Shown here piece by piece: positions 51,623-60,403 of a stretch of 64,000 bases of DNA. The position numbers and the translations under genes are program-made. Position 1 is the stretch's first letter, and every line of letters begins with the position of its first letter. The notes under the pieces are model-generated. The model was not told where the DNA came from. It saw nothing but the letters and a program-made list of their open reading frames with translations, and ran no database searches. This DNA is from JACMQW01 sp964536965 (GTDB taxonomy: Bacteria > Bdellovibrionota > UBA1018): NCBI GenBank assembly GCA_964536965.1, contig CAZIAL010000006.1:33520-97519 (forward strand). Reading direction: 5' to 3'.

Positions 51623-52759
51623 ATGACGTTAATTTTCCGTCTGATGCTGGAACGTAAGAACGCTATCCTCTGGATCGTCCCCGAAACGAAAGGGGGGATC
51701 CGTACCTACGTCGAAGGGTTAGTGCCTCTCTTCGGTGGGAGAGTGCGTCCGGAGTACGAAATTCTGACTCCGCAGGCGATTGCGGAACTGAACCCCGAAG
51801 TGGTTCATGTCCAGCACGAGTACGGACTGTTCGGTTCGAAGATTCCGGGCCGCTATCTTTTTCCCGCTTGGTTTCGTAAGGCCAAAGCGGCGAACCCTCA
51901 TAAGAAATGGGTGGCTACCGCCCATTCCGTGATCGAGTTTGGCTATCGCTTCCCTTACGAAGGGCGAGGATGGCAAAAGTTTCCACGTTTCATCCTGAAC
52001 GGACTCCTCACGCTGCCTAGGAATCCCATTTTAAAACTCTGGGGTCAGAAGACTTGGGGCGGATTTGATGGCGTGATCGTCCTGCATCGGCAGCAGGTCG
52101 CACCCGTCGTCGCGGCGGGCTGTTCTCGAGTCGTCGTCATTCCGCTCCCAGTCGCGCGGATTCCCGGTCTGCGGGAAGTCACTGCGGAGAATCGAACGAA
52201 AGTCGTTCTTTTCGGATATTTTTCTCCGGATAAGGGTCAGGATATTGCGATTCGTGCGTGGAAGATATGGGGAGAGCGTGCTCCCAAGCTCGTTCTCGCT
52301 GGAGGGGTCCGTAGGCCCGAAGACCAGCCTTATTATGATCAGTGCCGTAAGCTGATCGAGCAACTCGGTCTTTCCGCTAAAGTGGAAATCACGGGATATG
52401 TACCGAACGAAAACCTCGAATCGATCTATGCGGAATCCAAGCTTGTACTGGCGCCCTTCCGCGCATCGACGGGTTCGGCTTCGATTGCTACGGCATTTTC
52501 CTATGGCGCCGCCGTGCTGGCATCCGACCTCCTACTCAATCGGGAGCTGGACCATCGCGAGCCTGGCTGCGTTACTTTCTTCAAATCGGAATCCAGCGAA
52601 AATCTGGCGGAGGTCCTGCGCGCTCTCGTGTCCGACGAAGGCCGACTTTCGAAACTTCGGGAAGCAGGCCGTCGGTACGCCGAAAAATTTTCGTCGGAGA
52701 AAATCGCACAGCTCCATCTGGATTTTTACCGCCAAGTACTCGATGGACGTGCGCCGTGA
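51623..52759 (+). CDS. Family 4 (GT-B) glycosyltransferase
   Basis: 378 residues; a second ATG at residue 8 (51644) may be the true start because the fold begins at LERKNAILWIVPETKGG. VVHVQHEYGLFG is the N-terminal domain motif. KVVLFGYFSPDKGQDIAIRAW and VEITGYVPNENLESIYAES follow, and APFRASTGSASIATAFSYG stands where the EX7E-type donor loop lies. It acts in the cytoplasm on the growing lipid-linked chain. The Wzx-like gene starts in its stop codon. Confidence 0.85.
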   Translation: MTLIFRLMLERKNAILWIVPETKGGIRTYVEGLVPLFGGRVRPEYEILTPQAIAELNPEVVHVQHEYGLFGSKIPGRYLFPAWFRKAKAANPHKKWVATAHSVIEFGYRFPYEGRGWQKFPRFILNGLLTLPRNPILKLWGQKTWGGFDGVIVLHRQQVAPVVAAGCSRVVVIPLPVARIPGLREVTAENRTKVVLFGYFSPDKGQDIAIRAWKIWGERAPKLVLAGGVRRPEDQPYYDQCRKLIEQLGLSAKVEITGYVPNENLESIYAESKLVLAPFRASTGSASIATAFSYGAAVLASDLLLNRELDHREPGCVTFFKSESSENLAEVLRALVSDEGRLSKLREAGRRYAEKFSSEKIAQLHLDFYRQVLDGRAP

Positions 52760-54099
52760 AAGAGAAGAAGGCCAGCTGGTTCGCCAGCGGAGTCTGGAAC
52801 ACGGCCGAACACGCTTCCACGCGGATCCTCGACGCCGCCGCGACTCTTTTTATCCTGTGGTCGGTGCCGACGGAAAAATTCTCCCAGCTCGCTCTGGCCC
52901 AGGCATGGGTCGCGCCATTGCTCCTTATTTTCGTCGCACCAGAAACGATCCTCTATCGGGATTTTTCGAGTTGGGAAAAGCGGGGGCGTGGGGTTTTGCT
53001 GACCCGCATCCGGGCACTTCGACGATTTGCGTGGGGAAAAGTACTGGCGGGGCTGCTCCTCTCGTTCGCGATCGCGAGTTTTTCGTCGGCCGGACCGGAG
53101 ACCGGATCGACTTATTCAGATCGATTTTTTGCGCTTGTTTGGGCTTTTACTCTACCCCTCGCGCCCCAGATCGCCGGACCCGACCGCGAACTCCTGCGAA
53201 TCGATCTCCGACTTCGCCAGCTGAATTTCGTCACGTTTTTACAGCGAAGTCTCTATCTGGGACTGCTCCTGATCGCGATTCGTTTTTATGATTCTTCTCT
53301 GGCGAGCCTCGCATTGGCGGCGGGAGTCGCGATTCTGGTGACCGCGTTCGTCGCGAGATTCCTGGTGGAGCGAAACTTTCGCGAAGTGGTTCCGGTACAT
53401 TCACCCGAAGATTCGTTTCGCGAGGTCATTTCCCGGTCGCTCACTGGATTCTCAATTTGGAACCATTTGGCTGGCGTCGTGATCGGCTGGATGCAAACCA
53501 TGGACTTATTCTTTTTAGGAATCTTCCGGTATTCGGCGTTCGAAATCGGACTTTATAGCACTATCCTTAAACTCGCTAACTTCACCCTCGCGGCTCCGTT
53601 TGCATTCTCGAATCTATACGCCGTCCATCTGGGTCGAGCGGACCCTGTCCAAACTCCTGAGTATCGTAGAGCGGAGTGGACTCGAATGCTCCGGCTTTCC
53701 GGGTGGTTGTCCGCCTTCGTAGTCGTCCAGGCCGTAGTCTTTCGGTTGGCCTCGCCTTGGGTCCTTAACGAACTTTCGCGTGACCGTTGGTCCGAGGCGG
53801 ACATAGCCGGAATGCTCCGCTGGCTCGATTGGGTCTTACCTTCCTGTGCTTTGTTCGGAGCCCTCCTCCTCTGGACTTCATGGCTGAATGTGCGCACATC
53901 GATCCGTTCTCTGGTGCTATGCGCCTACCTTCCTTGGGGTGGAGTTGCCCTATCGGTCTATGCTTATTTTATCCATCAGCAGGGATCGAGTGGGGCTGCC
54001 CGCGCGAATCTCCTCGTCGTGGTCCTGCTTCTCCCGCTCCTTGTATTTGCTACTCGTCGCGCATTTCGGTTAGGTTTGACGCATGGAAAAGGGCGCTAA
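52756..54099 (+). CDS. Wzx-like flippase (polysaccharide biosynthesis membrane protein)
   Basis: 447 residues from GTG 52756, overlapping the preceding stop (GTGA). About twelve hydrophobic helices are spread along the whole length, with few conserved motifs, as is normal in the MOP/Wzx superfamily. The N-terminal WFASGVWNTAEHASTRILDA resembles the first helix of such flippases. It would move undecaprenyl-linked repeat units to the periplasmic face. It is flanked by a GT4 gene and a GDP-fucose-synthase gene (17-nt overlap). Assignment rests on size, topology and context. Confidence 0.7.
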   Translation: MKEKKASWFASGVWNTAEHASTRILDAAATLFILWSVPTEKFSQLALAQAWVAPLLLIFVAPETILYRDFSSWEKRGRGVLLTRIRALRRFAWGKVLAGLLLSFAIASFSSAGPETGSTYSDRFFALVWAFTLPLAPQIAGPDRELLRIDLRLRQLNFVTFLQRSLYLGLLLIAIRFYDSSLASLALAAGVAILVTAFVARFLVERNFREVVPVHSPEDSFREVISRSLTGFSIWNHLAGVVIGWMQTMDLFFLGIFRYSAFEIGLYSTILKLANFTLAAPFAFSNLYAVHLGRADPVQTPEYRRAEWTRMLRLSGWLSAFVVVQAVVFRLASPWVLNELSRDRWSEADIAGMLRWLDWVLPSCALFGALLLWTSWLNVRTSIRSLVLCAYLPWGGVALSVYAYFIHQQGSSGAARANLLVVVLLLPLLVFATRRAFRLGLTHGKGR

Positions 54100-55015
54100 G
54101 ATTTTTGTTGCCGGACACCGCGGCCTTGTGGGCTCGGCAATCGTCCGAAAGCTTGAAGGCGAGGGGTACACGCGCCTGGTTTTGCGCGATCGGTCCCAGC
54201 TCGATCTCCTTCGGCAGGCGGATGTCGAGTCATTCTTCGCCGCTGAAAAACCCGAATATGTGATCCATGCGGCCGGGCTCGTCGGTGGAATCTGGGCGAA
54301 CTCCACCCGCCAAGCCGACTTTCTCTACGAGAACATGATGGTGTCGGCGAACGTCATCCATGCGGCGGCCGAACACGGCACCCGGAAACTCCTCTTCTTA
54401 GGCAGCTCCTGCATCTACCCGAAATTCGCCAAGCAGCCGATTCACGAAGATGAACTCTTAGCGTCGCCGCTCGAACCGACCAACGAGGGATACGCGATTG
54501 CCAAGATCGCCGGTCTTAAGCTTTGTTCGATGTATCGACGTCAGTACGGTAAGAACTTTATTTCGGCGATGCCGACCAATCTCTACGGACCTAACGACAA
54601 TTTCGATCTCGAATCTTCCCACGTGCTTCCAGCCCTCCTCCGAAAATTTCACGACGCGAAAACGCAGGGGAAAAATGAGGTCATGCTCTGGGGTAGCGGA
54701 ACTCCGCTGCGCGAGTTTCTCCATGTGGATGATCTCGCGGACGCGTTACTGCACCTGATTCTTAAGTATGAGGACGAGAAGGCGATCAATGTCGGTTCCG
54801 GAGTGGAAATTTCCATCGGTGAACTCGCGAAAGTCGTGGCCGAGGTCGTCGGTTTTCGGGGCGACCTGGCTTTCGACCGGACTAAACCCGATGGAACGCC
54901 CCGAAAAATTCTGGATTCCAGTCGGCTTCGGGCTTTGGGATGGAAGCCGCGATATTCCCTCTTCGATGGAATTCGCCATACCTATACCTGGGCGCTAGAT
55001 AACGCCGTCTTTTAG
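54083..55015 (+). CDS. fcl: GDP-L-fucose synthase-like epimerase/reductase
   Basis: 310 residues, standard length. IFVAGHRGLVGSAIVRKL is the Fcl-specific NADP motif (GHRGxVG). AAGLVGGIWANSTRQADFL, LGSSCIYPKFAKQP, NEGYAIAKIAGLKLC (YxxxK) and MPTNLYGPNDNFD are all characteristic. Fcl epimerises C3/C5 and reduces C4 of GDP-4-keto-6-deoxymannose. Here gmd and a C-methyltransferase are nearby, so it may act as the 4-keto reductase for a C-methyl-branched GDP sugar, or make GDP-L-fucose itself. Confidence 0.9.
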   Translation: MEKGAKIFVAGHRGLVGSAIVRKLEGEGYTRLVLRDRSQLDLLRQADVESFFAAEKPEYVIHAAGLVGGIWANSTRQADFLYENMMVSANVIHAAAEHGTRKLLFLGSSCIYPKFAKQPIHEDELLASPLEPTNEGYAIAKIAGLKLCSMYRRQYGKNFISAMPTNLYGPNDNFDLESSHVLPALLRKFHDAKTQGKNEVMLWGSGTPLREFLHVDDLADALLHLILKYEDEKAINVGSGVEISIGELAKVVAEVVGFRGDLAFDRTKPDGTPRKILDSSRLRALGWKPRYSLFDGIRHTYTWALDNAVF

Positions 55016-55031
55016 GCTCGGAAAGGACTCG

Positions 55032-56717
55032 ATGAAATTGGTTTCGGGACTCTCCCGAGAGGTGCTCTTTTTTCGATTCGCCTGGTTTGCGTACTTCGTG
55101 GCAACCCTGGTGGGTGCGCGCACGCGCTATTTGGCTTGGGTCCTCATTCCGATTTCCGTCCTGTGCTGGTTTTTTTCGCGCGATCGAAAAGATTTTTTCC
55201 GAGTCGCGCTCTCGTTTTCCGAGTCGTTGGAAAATTCGAAAACGCTTCGATGGATCATGCAGGGAATTCTTCTGCTTTCCGTTGCGGTACTCCTGCTGTC
55301 TTCGTACTTCTCTTTCGCCGGACTCGAGCAGAGACTTTACGACTGGGGGACCTATTTCCAGGCGAATTACAACGACGCGTTTCACGGGGAGGCCACGCTT
55401 ACCCCGAACGACATGTTTTTCGACTCGAAGCAGTTCCACACTACGATCGGTCTCCCGATCCTGACCGCCTTGTTTCGTTTCATCCCGCATCCCGCTTCCC
55501 TCATCGCTTGGCATGGAATTTTTCTCGTAGCCCCGGCATTCCTGTTCATCTACGGAATGCGCCGAGTGCTCCGCGAATCAGGGCTCCCGCAAGACCCGGT
55601 GGCTGAGACTCTCCTGGTTCTGGTGTTTCTGCTTAGTCCGGTTTTTTCGGGAAATGCCCAGTGGCCTTATGTTTGGCATACGGCCGGAATTCTGTTTTAC
55701 GCGCTCGCTTACCTCGCATACTGGAGAGGAAGCTTAGGTCTTTGTTTTTTCGCGCTCGGAGTCTTCTCGCTGCATAAAGAGGAATTTGGCCTGTTCTCGG
55801 CATTTTTCGCGGGACCTATCCTCCTCGATTCTCGATTCTCGATTCGAAAACGGCTCGCATGGGCGACGACTATTTTCGCCGCCGGAGTCGGTTATTATGT
55901 ATGGGCGGTTCCGCAAACCATCTCGCCATTTTCTGCTCGTTTCGGAAATCTCGGAAATACTCCGCGTGAGGCGATCGTCCATCTCTTTACGGATCCGATG
56001 CGCTATATCCACGTCTGGACTTCCGAACTTTCGCTTCGGTTCATCTCGTTTTTTTTGGTCGGAAGTTTATGGTTTATCGCGCCGACGCGCCGAGCGTTTC
56101 TTCTCGGTATTCCGGTACTCCCTTTTCTTTTTCTCTATGCCGCGTCCGAATACGATACGATGCGGCAGTTTCGGCACCATTACGCTTTGCCGCTGGGAAT
56201 CGCGTTTTTCTCCGTCCTGATATTCGCTGTACTGCCGGCATGGATCGCCCGATTTTCACGGAAGCCGGACGATCCATCCGAGCGCTATTTGCCCCGAGTT
56301 CTCTTGCTCTCGGTACTCTGTGCCTCCGCTCTCTGGGCCCAGGGGACGCCTTTTCTCGACTTTCGCCGAGCCGTCCGTGCCTACTCGAGCCATCGGGAAG
56401 ATAGAAACTTTCTGGCGCCTCTGCGCTTGCGACGAGACGAAGTCATTTGCTGTGACTTTATCCTTTGCTCCTATCTCGCCGACCGACCCGTGTTTCTTCT
56501 GACCGAGGTTTGTACGCGGGGTTCTAAGATCCTGGCCGAGCTAGGAGTGAAGCGGGTCGGGTTGCTGGTACATCCCCGCACCGACGATTCGCGCGTCGAA
56601 GTGATTCCCGGGCTGCCGAGGGTCGTTTATCCCGAAGAGTGGGAATACCGGTCGGACTACCTGGCGTTTTCATGGGTCGAGGTCATCCAGCCGCCCGTAG
56701 GTTCGACTAAAAATTAA
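55032..56717 (+). CDS. DUF2079-like multi-pass membrane protein
   Basis: 561 residues, about eleven hydrophobic helices. GLEQRLYDWGTYFQANYND in the first outer loop and SLHKEEFGLFSAFF further on are the segments that resemble DUF2079, a GT-C-related family of unknown function. A soluble tail of roughly 120 residues ends the protein. AAGGA is four bases before the ATG. It likely transfers a sugar from a lipid carrier at the outer face of the membrane, but no activity has been fixed for the family. It converges on the GtrB-like gene with an 11-nt overlap. Confidence 0.7.
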   Translation: MKLVSGLSREVLFFRFAWFAYFVATLVGARTRYLAWVLIPISVLCWFFSRDRKDFFRVALSFSESLENSKTLRWIMQGILLLSVAVLLLSSYFSFAGLEQRLYDWGTYFQANYNDAFHGEATLTPNDMFFDSKQFHTTIGLPILTALFRFIPHPASLIAWHGIFLVAPAFLFIYGMRRVLRESGLPQDPVAETLLVLVFLLSPVFSGNAQWPYVWHTAGILFYALAYLAYWRGSLGLCFFALGVFSLHKEEFGLFSAFFAGPILLDSRFSIRKRLAWATTIFAAGVGYYVWAVPQTISPFSARFGNLGNTPREAIVHLFTDPMRYIHVWTSELSLRFISFFLVGSLWFIAPTRRAFLLGIPVLPFLFLYAASEYDTMRQFRHHYALPLGIAFFSVLIFAVLPAWIARFSRKPDDPSERYLPRVLLLSVLCASALWAQGTPFLDFRRAVRAYSSHREDRNFLAPLRLRRDEVICCDFILCSYLADRPVFLLTEVCTRGSKILAELGVKRVGLLVHPRTDDSRVEVIPGLPRVVYPEEWEYRSDYLAFSWVEVIQPPVGSTKN

Positions 56718-57642
56718 TCCGCTCTTTTTCAATCACCAGCGGCCGCTTAAGCACCTGCGTATGGATCGCCCCGATATACTCGCCGAGGATGCCGATGAAG
56801 AAGAGTTGCACCGATGCGAAGAGAAAAATCCCGATCAGCAGCGGAGCCATCCCGAGTTGGAAATAGTCCCAGAACGCGAGCTTTGCGACGAGATAGGCGA
56901 ACGCCATGAGAAACCCGACGAGCGACATCCCGAATCCCAGCATCGTCGCGATGCGCAGAGGGACCTTCGAATGGCTCGTGATCCCGAGCATGGCGATATC
57001 GTAAAGCCGGTAGAAGTTATTGCTCGTCACCCCGCGCTTCCGGGAAGGCTGGCGGTACTCGATCTTGGCCGCCGGATAGCCGAGTTCGGAAATCAGCCCG
57101 CGGAAATAAGGGTACGCGTCGCCGATCGCACGGAGGTTCTCGATCACGACCCGGTCGTACAGCCCGAAGCCCGTGTTGTTCTTCGTGAGCTCGGACTCCG
57201 ATACGCGCGTGACGAAGTTATAGTAACTCTTTCGGATAAAGAACATGAGCGCGGATTCTTCGCTCGAAGTCTTAATTCCGAGCACGACCTTAAATCCCTT
57301 TCGCCATTCCCGCAGAAAATCGACGATCATCTCGGGCGGATCCTGGAGATCGGCGACGATCAGGATGACGGCATCTCCCGTCGCCTGCAGAATCCCGTGG
57401 AACGGCGACCGGATATGCCCGAAGTTTCGGGTATTCAGGATGACTTTAACGTTCCGGTCTTTCGCCGCGATCTCACGGAGAATCTCGGGAGTGCGATCCT
57501 TCGACGCGTTGTCGATGAAGAGATGCTCGTAGGTCACGTCGGGAATTCCGGCGAAGACCGCCTTCACTTTTTCGTAAACGGCTTCGGCGTTTCCCTCTTC
57601 ATTAAAGCACGGCGTAACGACGCTGATATGGGAGGGGGTCAT
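56707..57642 (-). CDS. GtrB/DPM1-like family 2 glycosyltransferase with two C-terminal helices
   Basis: 311 residues. ISVVTPCFNEEGNAEAVYE opens the fold. FIDNASKDRTPEIL, ILIVADLQDPPEMI (the DxQDPP motif near 97) and KNNTGFGLYDR follow, then two membrane helices at about 232-256 and 268-290. Enzymes of this type make undecaprenyl-phosphate-linked sugars from nucleotide sugars, for use by GT-C transferases outside. Two GT-C-like proteins are encoded at 49.5 and 55.0 kb. GGAG is five bases before the ATG, which overlaps the transketolase subunit stop. Confidence 0.87.
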   Translation of the reverse strand: MTPSHISVVTPCFNEEGNAEAVYEKVKAVFAGIPDVTYEHLFIDNASKDRTPEILREIAAKDRNVKVILNTRNFGHIRSPFHGILQATGDAVILIVADLQDPPEMIVDFLREWRKGFKVVLGIKTSSEESALMFFIRKSYYNFVTRVSESELTKNNTGFGLYDRVVIENLRAIGDAYPYFRGLISELGYPAAKIEYRQPSRKRGVTSNNFYRLYDIAMLGITSHSKVPLRIATMLGFGMSLVGFLMAFAYLVAKLAFWDYFQLGMAPLLIGIFLFASVQLFFIGILGEYIGAIHTQVLKRPLVIEKERINF

Positions 57643-58562
57643 AAATACTCCGCGATCCGCGACCGGATCTGGGCGTTCGCGAGGCCGTGTTCGGAGAGCG
57701 CGAACTCGTGGCCACCGCAGAGTTTCGCGAACTGATCGCGGAGGCTAATCGAGTGGACGATCGGTCGCTTCGCCGCCACGGAGTTTTTCCCCCGGGCTTC
57801 TTCCGCGAGTAAGTTTTCCGCGATCGCGGAATAGAGACCCCCCGCTTCGTGATGTTCTTCGATGACGAAAACCCGCTCGTAGGCCGAAAGCTCCGCGATG
57901 AATTTCGCAGGAAAAGGTTTTAGCCGGATCAGGCTGACCGCATCGGTCCCGAGTTCCGAAGCAAGGCTCACCGCCGTACTCGACATCGAGCCCGTGCCCA
58001 CGAGCAGTGCCCGAGCGCCCGTCTGGCGCGTGAAAACGTAGTCCATTCTCGAGAGCTTCGCCGAATGTACGACCGGCCGATCGCTCTTGCCGATCCGCAG
58101 GTAAGTCGGACCGGCCGCGCGATCCATGGATTCGCGGAACGTCGCTTCGAGTTCGAATTCGTCCGCGGGGGAGTAGATCGTAATCCCGGGCATCGGACGG
58201 AGCGCGGCGATATCTTCGCCGCACTGGTGGGAGGAACCTAAAGTCGAATAGACGAGTCCGGCGCCGTCTCCGAGAAGAAGGACCGGAAGCTTCGCGATGC
58301 AAAGATCGAGTTTAATCTGCTCGAGCACCCGGATCGGGAGAAACGCCGAGAGCCCATAAGCGATCGGAAGATAGCCCGTCCGCGCGAGACCCGCCGCGAT
58401 CCCGATCATGCCCTGTTCGGCGACGCCGACGTTCACGAACTGGTCAGGCCGCTCCCGACGGATGGAATCGAAGAGCGCATAGCCATGATCGCCCGAGAGG
58501 ACGACGACCTTCGGGTTCTTTACCGCGTACTCCGTAATCAGTTCCGAAAGTTTCTCACGCAC
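57639..58562 (-). CDS. Split transketolase, C-terminal subunit (second pair)
   Basis: 307 residues from GTG 58562, with AAGGG eight bases upstream inside the partner gene. VNVGVAEQGMIGIAAGLA holds the catalytic Glu. GAGLVYSTLGSSHQCGEDI follows and the third domain fills the C-terminus. The two transketolase pairs in the window are different sequences, not a recent duplication. This pair adjoins an SDR and the CDP-deoxyhexose genes rfbF and rfbH. A two-carbon ketol transfer to a CDP-4-keto sugar is a tempting role. Confidence 0.85.
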   Translation of the reverse strand: MREKLSELITEYAVKNPKVVVLSGDHGYALFDSIRRERPDQFVNVGVAEQGMIGIAAGLARTGYLPIAYGLSAFLPIRVLEQIKLDLCIAKLPVLLLGDGAGLVYSTLGSSHQCGEDIAALRPMPGITIYSPADEFELEATFRESMDRAAGPTYLRIGKSDRPVVHSAKLSRMDYVFTRQTGARALLVGTGSMSSTAVSLASELGTDAVSLIRLKPFPAKFIAELSAYERVFVIEEHHEAGGLYSAIAENLLAEEARGKNSVAAKRPIVHSISLRDQFAKLCGGHEFALSEHGLANAQIRSRIAEYL

Positions 58563-59427
58563 GCGAGGAACCCTTTCCTTCGACTTCGGCCACGGCCGCC
58601 CTAAACTTCTCGTCGTCGAGTCGGGTATAGTGCCAGCGGTTATCGCCTTCCATGAACGACACGCCCTTTCCTTTTACCGTGCGCGCGATGATCGCCCGCG
58701 GCTTGCCGCCGAGCTCACGCGGTCGAGAAAGTTCGCGATCGAGCGCATCCACGGAATGGCCGTCGCACTCGACGGCGTCCCAACCGAAAGCCCTCATTTT
58801 ATCCACGAACGGTTCCATCCCGAGGACGTCTTCGATCTTACCCATGGCCTGAAAACCATTCGCGTCGACGAGGACCGTCAGATTGTCCAGGCGATGGTGG
58901 GCGGCGAAGAGGATCGCCTCCCACATCGAGCCTTCATTCATTTCGCCGTCGCCGACGATGCAGAAAACCTTCCTCGCATCCGTTCCTTTGGGGGTGCCGT
59001 CGGCCGCGGCCGTTCGTTTTAGACCGAGCGCCATGCCCGTCGCGATCGGGAGCCCGTGCCCGAGCGATCCCGAGGTGACCTCGAGGCCAGGAACGTGGCA
59101 TTCCGAGAGCCCGTGGAGAAGGGAGCCGTCGGAGAAATACTTTTCGATCGCGTTTCGGTCGAGCCATCCGAGCTGGTGGAATGCCGCATAGAGCGCCATG
59201 ACCCCGTGGCCCTTAGACAGGACGACGTAATCGCGGTCCGCGGCGCGCGGATTCTGGGGATTGAAGCGGAGGTGCTTTCGATAAAGGACGCTGACCATTT
59301 CGACGAGCGAAAAGGCGCAGCCGATATGCACGGTTTTCCCGTGGTAGGCCATTTCCAGAACGACCTTCCGGAGGGCCGCCGGCGAGAGATCAATCGAAGT
59401 CTTCGGGTCGAGCAGGCTAGCTTTCAT
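58555..59427 (-). CDS. Split transketolase, N-terminal (ThDP-binding) subunit (second pair)
   Basis: 290 residues. KTVHIGCAFSLVEMV, LSKGHGVMALYAAFH, TSGSLGHGLPIATGMAL and GDGEMNEGSMWEAILF with DANGF about 27 residues on (thiamine diphosphate motif) define the subunit. It pairs with the following gene (8-nt overlap). The start overlaps the SDR gene by 11 nt, so it belongs to the leftward operon that begins with rfbH. Central-metabolism transketolase is unlikely for the same reason as the first pair: split form and glycan context. Confidence 0.86.
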   Translation of the reverse strand: MKASLLDPKTSIDLSPAALRKVVLEMAYHGKTVHIGCAFSLVEMVSVLYRKHLRFNPQNPRAADRDYVVLSKGHGVMALYAAFHQLGWLDRNAIEKYFSDGSLLHGLSECHVPGLEVTSGSLGHGLPIATGMALGLKRTAAADGTPKGTDARKVFCIVGDGEMNEGSMWEAILFAAHHRLDNLTVLVDANGFQAMGKIEDVLGMEPFVDKMRAFGWDAVECDGHSVDALDRELSRPRELGGKPRAIIARTVKGKGVSFMEGDNRWHYTRLDDEKFRAAVAEVEGKGSSRA

Positions 59428-60403
59428 TTAGCACCCATTCTGTCGTTTCCCGAACCGCTTGGGTAGAGGACTTTCTGGGTTTAAGCCCATACGCTTGGGT
59501 GACCGCCCGGAGATCGGGAAGATAGTCAGGCCCCGCCGGAAAGGTGCCATCATAACGGATCGAAACGGTCTTTCCCTGCTCTCCGAAAACCGCCTGGACG
59601 GTCTCGGCGACCTGGCGAATGGAAATACAGTCGTCGGAACCTACGTCGAATGCGGTCGTCTCTCCCGACCCGTCGGGCGCACTCGCCACCATTCGGAGCA
59701 GCCATTCCGCGAGTTCGTCGCCAAACAGGTAACTCCGGAGGGCCTCGCCGTTCGATCGAACTTCGATTTCCCCACGCTCTCTCGCCGCGTGGATAAACTG
59801 GCCAAGCGCGAAACGCCCTTCGAGCGGAAGGTACGGTCCGGCGCAAGCATAGATCCGGGCGATGGCGGCGGGAATCTTCCGGGACGCCGCCGCGGAAAGA
59901 AAAACCTGCTCGGATTCCGCTTTCGCTTCCGCATACGCATTCCGCCCGGTGGGTGGGTGCGAGACGGGAGAGAGTGGATTTTCCCGAACGCTGTGGACCG
60001 CGCCCGAGCTGAGCAGAAGGACCCGCTCGGGTAGTGCGGAGAGCGCGCTCAGCTGCTCGAAAAGCCAGGCGGTTCCGGCGACGGTGGTCTCGCGAAATTC
60101 TCGCTCCGCGGTCTCGCCGCAGGGATTACCCGAGGGATTTCCGCCGTGGATGACGAGATCGTACTTCGCGGTTTCGGGAAATCGAAAGCGGCAGACATCT
60201 CCGGAAACGAAATTTAAACCCGGCCAGAGAAGTTCGGGTCGTTCGGCCGCGAACCGCCCGGAGTTCCGCGAAAGGACGGTGACCGAAGCCGGAGACGCTT
60301 CCGGACTTTCCTCTGCGAGCGCCTTTAGGCGGCGCAGGAGGAGCGAGCCGATGTAACCGGTCCCGCCCGTGATAAAGATTCGTTTTCCCGCTAGACCATC
60401 CAC
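59417..60403 (-). CDS. NAD(P)-dependent SDR, probable CDP-sugar reductase/epimerase
   Basis: 328 residues. IFITGGTGYIGSLLLRRL binds NAD(P), LLLSSGAVHSV carries the Ser region, NAYAEAKAESEQ the YxxxK pair, and ARIYACAGPYL follows. In 3,6-dideoxyhexose operons the gene at this place encodes abequose, paratose or related 4-keto reductases, and in yersiniose loci a reductase acts after the branching ThDP enzyme. It overlaps rfbF by 13 nt and the transketolase gene by 11 nt. The final stereochemistry cannot be predicted. Confidence 0.8.
   Translation of the reverse strand: MDGLAGKRIFITGGTGYIGSLLLRRLKALAEESPEASPASVTVLSRNSGRFAAERPELLWPGLNFVSGDVCRFRFPETAKYDLVIHGGNPSGNPCGETAEREFRETTVAGTAWLFEQLSALSALPERVLLLSSGAVHSVRENPLSPVSHPPTGRNAYAEAKAESEQVFLSAAASRKIPAAIARIYACAGPYLPLEGRFALGQFIHAARERGEIEVRSNGEALRSYLFGDELAEWLLRMVASAPDGSGETTAFDVGSDDCISIRQVAETVQAVFGEQGKTVSIRYDGTFPAGPDYLPDLRAVTQAYGLKPRKSSTQAVRETTEWVLNES

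Noticed and set aside
56761..57735. 324-codon plus-strand frame opposite the GtrB-like gene
   Set aside because: Antisense shadow; charged low-complexity product, and the minus-strand gene has all expected motifs.
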